From Phaeoceros laevis (taxonomy: Eukaryota; Anthocerotophyta; Anthocerotopsida; Notothyladales): a DNA stretch of 53,842 nt. The notes beneath the pieces were generated by a model, which saw only the letters and a list, made by a program, of their open reading frames with translations, searched no databases and was not told the origin of the DNA. The position numbers and the translations under genes are program-made. How positions within the stretch are numbered: position 1 is the first letter of the stretch; every line of letters begins with the position of its first letter. This document shows, one piece after another, positions 43,563 through 53,842 of this stretch. The DNA is taken from the NCBI GenBank assembly GCA_049999765.1, contig JBNGIQ010006011.1, positions 1-53,842 on the forward strand. Direction: 5' to 3'.

Positions 43563-44491
43563 CCCATTCCCAAAGCACGTTTGAATAAAAGTGTTTGCCT
43601 TTCAAATTTCCTCACCTTCCCTAATCAGAGAAACTATCCTTTGTGAAATCTACTAGTCCAACAGTCTTCCTTACGGTCATCAGTCCACTGCTGGACGTGG
43701 CTAATAACATGCTCATCGTGCAAGAGAGTGCGTGAAGGCTGTCTTGTTCTCGTGTTGATGGGATTCCGGCTTCCAACATTGGGGTGAGTGGTGGGCACTG
43801 GTGGCTTATATACTTGGAACAGATTGAGGAATTGAGACTAAATACCTAGTATTTCCTTGGCGCTCATTGCTGACATGTGTCAGTACTCCATGTCGCCTTC
43901 GGTCTTTGGCCCTACTCTATGACCTCATGTTCAATAAAAACTGATAATAACTGATAATAGTATGTTTTCAACTTTTTCTACAACTTTTCCTACACGGAGA
44001 GAATGCAAGTCACTCGCTGCATGTGGTCGTCGGCCCGTTCACAAGCTTGGCTGGAGAACTGATGATTTGGGCGATCCTGCGGGCATAGCATTCAATTTCT
44101 CGGCTGCTGCTGTAATCTCATGCGATGACTCTGCAGTATGCTCCAGTCTGCGGCCCCGCTTCCGTGAGGTTAGACTCGCTTTATTCCATTCAGCATAATC
44201 TATGTCTGTCTGTCTAGACGTGGCTGCTTGCTCTATCAGATTCAACTCCACATGAGAGGGGCGTGTCAGCAGCTGTTGGTGGAAAGGCAAGCGTGTTGGT
44301 AACCGTTTTGGTTCAAATTCAGGTTCTGGAGGGTGAGCTCGTCGGCCCCTGGCCATGGAGTATTCAGCCCTGGAGGGGAGGCTGGCATTGTCTCAGGTAC
44401 CAGGACCCGAATTCCATCTTCTGACGGCTGTTCATTTGCTGGAAAACTTCTAGTAAGAGGAAACAACGATGATGCAACCGGGAAAGCGGAG
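43563..44491. other. Intergenic interval before twin-arginine gene
   Basis: No conserved coding sequence was recognised. An upstream exon with the true start of the next gene may lie in 44.2-44.49 kb, because its frame stays open back to 44333 without an ATG. Confidence 0.45.
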
Positions 44492-44876
44492 ATGGATGGA
44501 GGGATGGCTAGGGTCCAAACTCAAGGATCGTGTTCTCTAAGAAGAAGGGATATTCTCTCCGCTGGTTTAGCCACTGCAATTCCTCTGTTTGCAGCACCTC
44601 TCGCTTCCTCAGGTTGGTTTTGCATCGAGCTGCTTCCAATATTTTTGCCCCTCGCCAGCTCCTAAAGTTATGGTTGGGTGACTCGAACCAGGGGCCTCTG
44701 TAGACCTAAAGGAGGAAAAAATGGCACCTGAGAAGTCAGAGGAGCCCGAATTCGGGTTTGATGGCCTTGGGAATGAGAGAAATGAATACACAACAGGGAA
44801 GATTGTTGCTCTGGCGCAAGCAGGCGAGGGCGCAGTTCTTTTCCTAGGGTCAGGACTCATAATCCTAGGACGCTGA
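44492..44876 (+). CDS. Small probable thylakoid protein with twin-arginine signal
   Basis: Two exons (44492-44612, 44704-44876) join in frame to 97 aa from the first available Met. The first exon ends with a twin-arginine-type lumenal signal: SLRRRDILSAGLATAIPLFA followed by APLASS. The second exon encodes a short acidic region (APEKSEEPEFGFDGLGNERN), then YTTGKIVALAQAGEGAVLFL and GSGLIILGR at the C-terminus. That layout suggests a bipartite plastid presequence and a small thylakoid-lumen or membrane protein. The frame is open further upstream with transit-peptide-like composition, so the true start is probably in an upstream exon I could not define. I do not recognise the family. Confidence 0.6.
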
Positions 44877-45011
44877 ATAGAAGTATGTAAGCACCTTGTT
44901 ACAGCAGTTTGCGTTTACCATGCTGGTTTGTGTGCTTCACCAATCCTGGCGTGATACATGTTTGTGCATCCCGACTGCTTGGCCTGCATCTTGGGCCTGT
45001 GGTGATTCAAA

Positions 45012-45842
45012 ATGACAGATAATGATTTTATGGATGAGATGAATCCACTTGGTAACATGAATTTGTCGGATCTCAATTTGCATACGTATGCTTTAGTGCA
45101 GAAGCAGTCAGTTCGGCTGATTTGCAGACCGAACACCCTCATAGCTCTATATGTTCTTGGTAGGAATGCTGGATGCTTGTTTTCACTGGATGTGCCCTGG
45201 GTTCCAGGATAGATGGTTTTGAAATTCCTTTGCGGATGGTTGTGGGAGCAGCTGAAGCTATGGCCGTACTAACAGCAGCTCAAGAGAGGAAGACGCAAAG
45301 ACCAGTAACTCACGAAGCCTGGAGCTCATCTCTGGCCGCTGTCGGTTGGAAGGTACAGTGTTGCATCACCTCTTGTACTATGCTGCTGTCCTTCACCTTA
45401 TACATACACTTCTGCATGTCTCATCCTATGGTGGATGCTCCAGGTGGACAGAGTCATGATAACAGCTCTTCAAAGGGATGTGTTCTACAGCCGGTTGGTG
45501 ATCTCGCTTGATAGTGCTGCATCATCTGGTTTCGGAATGTCTCTGAAGGTGGACGACTTTCCAGAAAGCTGGCGACTACGAAGCATTGACATGCGACCAT
45601 CTGACGGCATTGCTCTTGCCCTCCGGTGCCGTGCTCCACTGTTTGTGCACAAGCAGCTAGTTGAGGAAGCTCTTGGGCCATCTAGCAAAGGAGATATTGG
45701 TAAGCCCCCTGCTGATCCTCTAACTCGACCAGGTATGCGAGCCAGCTGGGATAATACCTCTGTGCGAAGTGTAGCTTTGTTTGAAGCTCAAGGTGAGGAT
45801 GTTTCAGAGATAATGTTTCTTGACGATATTGGTCCGTCTTAG
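45012..45842 (+). CDS. Bifunctional nuclease/DUF151 domain protein
   Basis: The last two exons (45208-45352, 45444-45842) clearly encode a DUF151 domain: DGFEIPLRMVVGAAEAMAVL, THEAWSSSLAAVGWKVDRVM, ITALQRDVFYSRLVIS and IDMRPSDGIALALRCRAPLF, followed by VHKQLVEEA. Plant members are described as nucleases with RNase and DNase activity. The C-terminal tail is 60-70 residues longer than the domain. The candidate first exon (ATG 45012, to a GT at 45160) leaves one base, whereas the next exon needs two, so it does not join in frame. An ATG at 45173 reads straight into the domain (MLVFTGCALGSRIDGF) and may be the start, or a base may be missing. Confidence 0.7.
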
Positions 45843-46524
45843 CCGTGAGACAGTTCTCGTCTAGCCCTGTACATAGTTCTACCCTGCAGAAAATTTAGTT
45901 TTCTTATATACGCTGGCCATAGTTGCAAGCAACCTCCCAGGCATTGGCAGGTGCCGTCAGTAAGCGAACCTATGCAGCACATGATGTCACCCCGAACGCT
46001 GAAGACTGCTAATGCAGGTCGACATTATCTAGTCCCACAGCTCTGATAGCTGATCAGAATCACCTTATTCCTTTCGAAAGATCGAAAGGTTTAAGTCATC
46101 GGACATCGGGGACGATGAGGAACAGGTGCTGCACGAAATGCCCTGAGCAGACCTGACATAAAAGCCTGATCTCCCAGGCATGTGGAGAGAGGCGAGCGAG
46201 TTCAATAATTTACAGTGCAGGATAAGGAACCTCCTCAGAAGGCACACCCCCAAACAACAATTTTGTCCAGCTCCCCTCAAAGCTCGATAGCAGTAATATG
46301 AGGCACAGGTCATCGCAACAGCTCTAGGACAAAGCAAGAGAAGCACAGCTCTGCCATGCAAGAATTAGGAAGAAAATTTCGTGTTACATGAGATGAACAG
46401 TGCGAGTAGGCAGGTGTGTCAAACATCAAGCAGCAAAATTAGCCGCGATGCAGACTCGAAAGGCTGACTGAGACCCTGACTGTTCTTCAGCACTCAAAAA
46501 AACTCCGCAGCAAAATCTCCTGAC
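45843..46524. other. Convergent 3' interval between DUF151 and RPL12 genes
   Basis: The flanking stops face each other across 682 bases. The interval should hold both 3' UTRs. No gene or RNA was recognised. Confidence 0.5.
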
Positions 46525-47271
46525 CTATTCTGGGATTTCGACGGTGCCATCGTCGATCTCACTTTGCAAGTCCTTGGGGTCCTTGCCATCGACTGTGCAC
46601 CCTACAGACACGCAAGTTCCCAGGATCTCCTTCACAGTTCCCGCCAGCTGCTTAGCCATGGACCTATGAGCCATGATTTTGGCGATCTCAATGACATCAT
46701 CAAGCGAAATATTCCCATTGTGCTTGATGTTCTTGGTCTTCTTCCTGTCCCTCTCGGGCTCCTTAAGCGCCTTAATCACGAGGGCAGCCGCACTTGGCAC
46801 CACAGCTACCTTAGCCTGCCTGTTCTGCACCGTTAGCTTCACGGTAACTCGAAGACCCTTCCAGTCCTTGGCTGTTTCTTTCGCAATGTCTTCTCCGATT
46901 TTCTTCGGAGAAAGGCCAAGAGGACCAATTTTCGGGGCCAGTGACGAGGCTGCTCCCACCTGCTCAGACAATAAAGGTCAGACCTTGTGCAAAACTGCAT
47001 CAGCCGAGCTACCGCCAACATAACAAAGCATCGGGCACACAACATCCAGTAACACGAAGACAGGCAGACGTCACCGCCCTCCAACTCTACATCCTACAAC
47101 TACCGCACTGCTCAGTAACGTAAGCCTTCAATCCGAGTCTCAGCCAGCTACCCTTTGTCCCATCAAACACCACACAACAATTCAGTGGCGCGCAATAAGA
47201 AGCTTTACCTCGCCTCCAGTGACTCGCACATACACCTCCACCACCTGAGAGGGGTCTAGTTTGGGAGGCAT
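46525..47271 (-). CDS. RPL12: 60S ribosomal protein L12 (uL11)
   Basis: uL11 forms the base of the ribosomal stalk on the GTPase-associated centre of 25S-28S rRNA. Two exons (47209-47271, 46525-46959) join in frame to 165 aa, the standard eukaryotic length. The first exon encodes [20 protein letters not shown]. The second gives [40 protein letters not shown] and [20 protein letters not shown], and ends [20 protein letters not shown] with a final Glu. All conserved blocks are intact. The start is 228 bases from that of the divergent SEN2 gene. Confidence 0.98.
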
Positions 47272-47414
47272 GGCTACAGCGTGTCAGCTCCTCGCAAAAT
47301 CCTGCTGGGCTGCGCTTGGTCACAAGCAGGAGCTAAACCTGATGTCCAGAAGGCAGGGGAAAGACGTGACTGGTCGCGTTCAGGCTGTAAAACCCTCACC
47401 GAGTTAGGGCTTAC

Positions 47415-47435
47415 AGGGAGACCCTAACCCTAGAC
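47415..47435. promoter_or_regulatory. Telo-box-like motif in RPL12/SEN2 spacer
   Basis: ACCCTAACCCTAGA (47421-47434), with GTTAGGG just before it (47403-47409), resembles the plant telo box (AAACCCTAA), known in promoters of ribosomal-protein and translation genes. It sits ~150 bases from the RPL12 ATG and ~70 from the SEN2 ATG, so it could act on both. Assignment is by motif and position only. Confidence 0.5.
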
Positions 47436-47499
47436 CAGCTATTCAGCTGAATCAGCGCGGACGTCCTGTACGGCCTTGTTCTGAAGGCGATAAGTGTCC

Positions 47500-48796
47500 A
47501 TGGTTCCTGGTAGCAAGTCGAGATGGAAAAGTGGTGGGGCAGCGCAAGCAAAACAGGACCCCTTGTCGCGGTTGTATCAGGAGATAAGGGAATGGAGTCC
47601 TATGGAAGCTTATTTTGCTCAGGAGTGCGTCCTCGTGGCTGCCAGCCCTGAGCAAGCCTCTATTCTGTCGCGAGCCTGTTTCGGGCAGGCCATCTTATCG
47701 GCTCCTGCATCTTCAACAGCTGGGTCACGAGATGCTCACTTGCCAGCACGTATTACGCTTGACTCCTGACCTGGTGAACTGGTGGGCTGCGGCTAGGGTA
47801 CAGAAGGCCTGGAACAATTGTTTCCTGCTTGTGGAGGTAGCTCTGAGAAGTACTTGGCCTTTGATGCTTTTGTTCTGGTACAGGACCGCCTCGGATTCTT
47901 GCTGTGGAGGCCAAATCTGAGGGTGTAATATTCCAGCTTGGCCTCGAGGAGGCCTTTTTCCTAGCTTACGACCTGCGTTGCCTCCGCATTTGCTACTCCA
48001 GCCCTGAGGTAAGCTGGGTCAAGCCTCTGGCTCTTCTTATGCAAGCATAGGTTTCGTGCCTGATTCAGTGGGACCACTCGTTAAGGGTCCGGCAGCGTTG
48101 AGTTACGATGAATTATGGAGCCGATTGCAGCAGCAGGAACCATTGTTCCTACAGCGTTACTTGGGGTTCAGGTATTTGCGGGAACGGCATTGGGTCGTCA
48201 GGTCCGGTCATCAGTATGGAGCCCACTTTCTGGCTTATAGACACCATCCAGAGCTAGTGCACTCCGAGTAAGCCTGCGTCTGCGCACTACCCCCGTTCGG
48301 TCCATATGCAAATTGCGCTAGGTGAATCTGACTGTGGTTGTGTCTGCAGATATGCAATTCTCATTGTACCTGAAGGTGAAGTTCAGCAAAGAGTGAGTAC
48401 CTGGACTGAAATTCATGGTAACAATCGTCTATATGGCAGCGTGTCCAAGGTAGGCACTTCTCCTTAGTCACGAACCTTGAGTGGCTCTCGTGAAGTCGTC
48501 TTGGTGTTTTCTTGACTGGTTAAAGTTTGCAGATTCTGCTTCTGCTTCATGTTGTACCGAATGCTGTAGCAAAAAATTCCGTTGCGGGGCTCAAGGACTA
48601 CTTTGTAGAGGCAGTGCAAGTGCAGCGGTGGCTGCCTGAGGAAAATCGTTCTGGTGCAGCAGCGAACGTCAGCAGTGAAGCAGTTAATTGTTCTGCCCTA
48701 CATACTGAGGTGGTGATAAACAGGGCAAACTTGTTGGAGGGCAGGTATATCTGTACCTGCTTTGAGTGCCCTGCATTTTCTCACATCTATGCATGA
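47500..48796 (+). CDS. tRNA-splicing endonuclease subunit SEN2-like
   Basis: Catalytic subunit that cuts introns from pre-tRNA. The C-terminal nuclease fold is clear. It contains QLGLEEAFFLAYDLRCLRI, FLQRYLGFRYLRERHWVVRS, and the Tyr/His centre in GAHFLAYRHHPELVHSEYA. The catalytic Lys is in GSVSKILLLL. Exons 48051-48267, 48350-48449 and 48533-48796 join in frame. The 5' part starts at ATG 47500 (residues VLVAASPEQASILSRACFGQ resemble SEN2 N-termini). It then appears to change frame near 47700 into a frame reading HVLRLTPDLVNWWAAARVQK that runs to 47849 and joins 47884-48008. The 48008/48051 junction also does not keep phase. The stop at 48794 or a further splice at 48743 could end it. It may be intact with mis-called bases, or decaying. 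Confidence 0.75.
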
Positions 48797-49450
48797 CTCA
48801 ACTTACGAAAGCAGTGAGGTACTTTAGGTTTGTCTAGGCACTAACTGGTTATCTATGGACCTTGCATCTCCAAGGCTGCACAATGTATTCAGGTATAGGA
48901 TGCTTTCAAACTAAGAACTGGCAACTAAACTTCCGACCTAAATGGGAAAGGTATCACCTCTCGCAGAGAAATCGTCCCGCGGATCATGAGCCCTCTGATT
49001 CCGACAGCCTGTCGCTACATCATTGCATGCCATCCTTCACGTCATTTGGTAACGGAGCTCACCGGCTTGCTGAAAGGAGAGCCCTGGAACTGGAGCAAAA
49101 CCAACAAAAATCAAAAGGATCTTCCACCGACCGTGAGATGCACGAATGACAAAAAGACGGTCCACCCAACAGTCGCGTCTGGATATAGCCATCGAAGGGT
49201 ACCGCAAGAGAAAGATCCGACCGGCAAGCGTGAGAATGAGAATCAAAATGGCTTGGCTGGATAGGAAGTGACATCGGCGCTGGACTACTATTATGTACAG
49301 TGTAAGTTACATAGTCACACCCCGCCAAAGCCTAGGGTTCACCTGATCTGCATTGGCAACATCTCCTATCGGAGCTTGCCACCTCACTCGGTTGCATGGA
49401 TTGACTGCATGTGTCGCTCAGGAACACGCTGAGGCAGCTCTTCCTTGAAG
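48797..49450. other. Intergenic interval before OTC gene
   Basis: It contains the SEN2 3' flank and the OTC promoter. Short open frames here have no recognisable similarity. Confidence 0.5.
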
Positions 49451-51072
<1,622 letters not shown>

Positions 51073-51249
51073 GGCGTTTGTTTTGGTCCAGCGATTTCCA
51101 GACCGATTTCAATTTTGCTGAACTGCCGGCATTAGTGTTACAATGCTCTCTTGAACCTGCCATTCTGGCAGAGAGAGGAGATATTGTCCGTACAATCTAA
51201 TGTGAATATCAATACAACTTGCGAATCATACCGACACTCGCAGATATCC

Positions 51250-53838
51250 TCAAGCTGCAGACGGAATTGATAAAGTGTTACCGTTTGCATCACCTTCATC
51301 ATTCTGCATCTCAGTGGCACTATCACCAAGTCCTGCCCCCAATTTTACAGAGATTTTGTTAGCCCTCTTCCGACTCCGTTTATCCCAGCTTTTCATTGTC
51401 TGTAAAGAAACCGGATTTAGTGTACTTCCCAATTCCGACTCATTCTCTGGAAGTTTTGGGGACTCGTTGTTGTACAAGGAGTGAGAACCATTTTCAGGAT
51501 CGGTTTCAAGGCTAAGAATGAATGTCGTCGCTGATGCTGTCCTCATTAATGGCCCTCCAGCCTTGGTCCATGACATCTGAGCAAGTTCCCCGTTATCGGG
51601 CCCAGTGTCACTGTCAGTATCATGGGCGGGCCGCCTGAGTTTTCTTACTGTTGTTGGGCCTCCCCAAGGTCCACCAGCTTGGTGGTAAGCTGCTTCTACG
51701 CCATCCTCATCCAATGAACCTGATGAACCGTCCCTAGCCAGACAGTTCCAGGATGGAATACGCTTTGCAGCAGATAACCTGGTACTCACCACTAGGGAGG
51801 CCGCACCCTTCTCACCCTTCTCACCCTTCTCGGAGTCTCTAAGGCTTTTCCGCCTGCGATTGAGTTCCGAGACACACTCATCTAGCATGAGCTCTATTCC
51901 ACAATTGGCCTGTATTGCAGAAAGTTTTGCCCAAGTTGCTCGTCGTCCTTGCAGGGCAGCTGTCCTTAGTTCTGATGGGGTTGGATTCTGTATAATCTTC
52001 GTAAACTGAAACATAGCATACAGGAACAAATCAATGTCAGCACTCATCACCTGCGCAAAAATGCCAACCAGCTGAGTTGCCACTGCAGGTTAAACGTTTG
52101 GTCAAACACATACTTCATACGGTGGGGCTGGCAGCAAGTGCCCATACCTGAGCAATCGTTGCAGGCATTACAATGGTCACATCCCCTTCCCAGTCCTGAG
52201 CAAACAGTTTGGCCAGGCCTCCCAACCTGAATCCCATCTCTAGTACCTGATTGCAACGGTGCTTTACTTCCATCTCCACCAAATGGGCCAACTGCAAAAC
52301 CAACACAGAATTCGCTTCACAATCACGCCGTGAAGGAAAGGTACCCTAGCACATCCAGCCTACATACGTAAATACACCCAATACATAGGAAGGAAGCTAT
52401 GGCATACCTTGGCCGCAAAGTCTCCTCCATAAACCCTGATGATCTCCTTCAATCGCAGGAGCGGAGCAATATGGGGATTGGCCTGACTAACAATGAAATG
52501 GTTGACGTTGAACAGCTCCTTGAGCTGCATCATTGGCAAGTCGCTTTCAAGGCTGCCATCAATCCACTGCCTCTTTGCAATAAGCGGGTCATCTGGGCCC
52601 ACCTGGGGAGGCGTGTGGTAAGGCCCCAGGACTCCGTGCCTGTCCTTGGCCATAAGCTCTTGAGCTTCGAAGAGACCAGGAAACGCACAAGAAGCCGTCA
52701 CAGCACTCCAAATCACAACATGTGGCGAGTTGAGGTAATTCAACAATCGCGGGGGCTCATGCTTTCGAGGCGAGCAGACAGAGATCCCAAGCACTCTACC
52801 AGAAAGGTCATAGGCTTCTTGGAATGTCAGATCACCTATCAACTGCCTCATTTTCCTCTGAAGCATCCCAATTTCATGAACCGCCCCTCTGGTCAACAAC
52901 CTGTGCGCTGTGACGAAGATGCTGCCCATGGACTCGAAAAAATGCATAGGCGGTGGCGCATCTTCAAAGAACTCTTGAAGCTCTGTCCACGTCCGAGTGG
53001 CCGTGAAAGAGCAGATGATGGAGCCAACACTTGCTCCAGCGACCACCCGAGGCAGCAGGCGGTGCACAATCAGAGTCCTGACGACACCCAAATGGAAAGA
53101 CCCTAGCGCGGCCCCTCCGCTGAGAAGCAGCGCTGTCCTACCGAAAGCATGCCTTGTCTCATGGATGAAAGCCAGCTTCTCCTCCAGTGTAAATTCTTCC
53201 GAATCCGTGTCACACACAGAGCGCAAATTCAAGCGGACCTCGTCAATGTACTCCCGAATAAGCTTAGGCGTCTGAAGCCTCCCCTTGTGCAGCTCCGGGT
53301 TGCACATGTTCCCCAGATTTCGCACCAAATCCGCACGCATGCAGAAGAGAATGTCCGCAACCCCGCCTTTCAAGCGCCGCTCCCGTAGCTCAAGCAGCTT
53401 GCCCCTCACCAAATCCTCATCGAACAGGGAGCCATCACTTTTCCTGTCAACCCCGTTCTCCAGCATCTTGGCAGCATGAGCCCACTCCTCGTACGTGCAC
53501 GCAGACTCCATCAAATTGCTCCAAAACTTGCGTCGGTACGCCCTCTCCGCCTTGACGGCAACGTGCCTGGCTCTCCGCAGCAGCAGCGCAAGGGCAACCA
53601 CAATTGCTAGCAGCACGCCAGGGTTGCTGGGGCTCAGAAACGGGGCCACCTTCCAAAGCAGGCGCAGAAACAGACGCTTCCATCTCCGCAAGTGCTCCGA
53701 TGTCTTGGCGTAGAACAACACCACCAGCTCCTTGAATTCCTTGCAATACAGGACCTTGAGCGCAAATGCCCTCCCCAGAAGCGTCGAAGGGCCTACCGGA
53801 AAGGTGTCTAGCACGGCTTCGCCGTCGGTAAAATCCAT
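51250..53838 (-). CDS. SDP1: SDP1-type patatin triacylglycerol lipase
   Basis: Patatin-domain lipase that starts oil-body triacylglycerol breakdown in plants. Three exons in transcript order (52408-53838, 52148-52291, 51250-52005) join in frame to 776 aa. The N-terminal DUF3336 region has [20 protein letters not shown] and [20 protein letters not shown]. The patatin core has the oxyanion loop [20 protein letters not shown], the nucleophile motif AGASVGSI and the dyad Asp in [10 protein letters not shown], with [20 protein letters not shown] after it. The second exon gives [20 protein letters not shown]. The C-terminal ~230 residues are Ser-rich and low complexity, shorter than I recall for Arabidopsis SDP1. 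A hydrophobic stretch ([13 protein letters not shown]) at ~75-90 may anchor it. The ATG lies 4 bases from the window edge, so its promoter is outside. Confidence 0.96.
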
Positions 53839-53842
53839 CCAC

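Overview
The window looks like nuclear DNA of a land plant. It has spliced genes with short GT-AG introns (about 65-170 bases), plastid-targeted enzymes, a plant cytosolic tRNA-Phe, a plant SDP1-type oil lipase, an archaeal/plant-type D-aminoacyl-tRNA deacylase, and a tandem family of intronless PLS-class pentatricopeptide repeat (PPR) genes. The PPR expansion and a ClC-6/7-like channel of unusual sequence suggest a seed-free plant (lycophyte, fern or bryophyte). I cannot fix the species from sequence alone.

Region 1 (1-4.6 kb) is repeat-rich and holds no convincing gene. It contains at least five foldback (MITE-like) elements: two adjacent ones sharing a TAA site, a nested pair around an assembly gap, and a Mutator-like element with long inverted repeats and a 10-base target duplication. 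A 13-base AT-rich satellite with a second gap follows.

Region 2 (4.6-16.7 kb) is a minus-strand PPR cluster: a broken 5' fragment followed by three long paralogues with 9, 5 and 7 copies of a ~104-residue P-L-S module. All four carry an N-terminal block resembling the ssDNA-binding PDF motif of OSB proteins. All three long copies end at the E/E+ region, with relics of a lost DYW deaminase domain beyond or near the stop in two of them. One copy has also lost its original start. This is the most unusual part of the window.

Region 3 (16.9-53.8 kb) is gene-dense housekeeping DNA: POP1 (RNase P/MRP), a ClC exchanger, DTD2/GEK1, Rab geranylgeranyl transferase beta, a coiled-coil protein, a DUF212 membrane protein, tRNA-Phe, a plastid isocitrate-lyase/PEP-mutase family enzyme, an ankyrin-BTB protein, a small twin-arginine protein, a bifunctional-nuclease (DUF151) protein, RPL12, tRNA-splicing endonuclease SEN2, ornithine carbamoyltransferase and SDP1. 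For most multi-exon genes I followed the reading frame through every predicted splice junction and the exon lengths sum to a multiple of three. The SEN2 and DUF151 genes do not close cleanly. Several neighbours are divergently arranged over short spacers (PPR copy 3/POP1, PEP-mutase/BTB, RPL12/SEN2).
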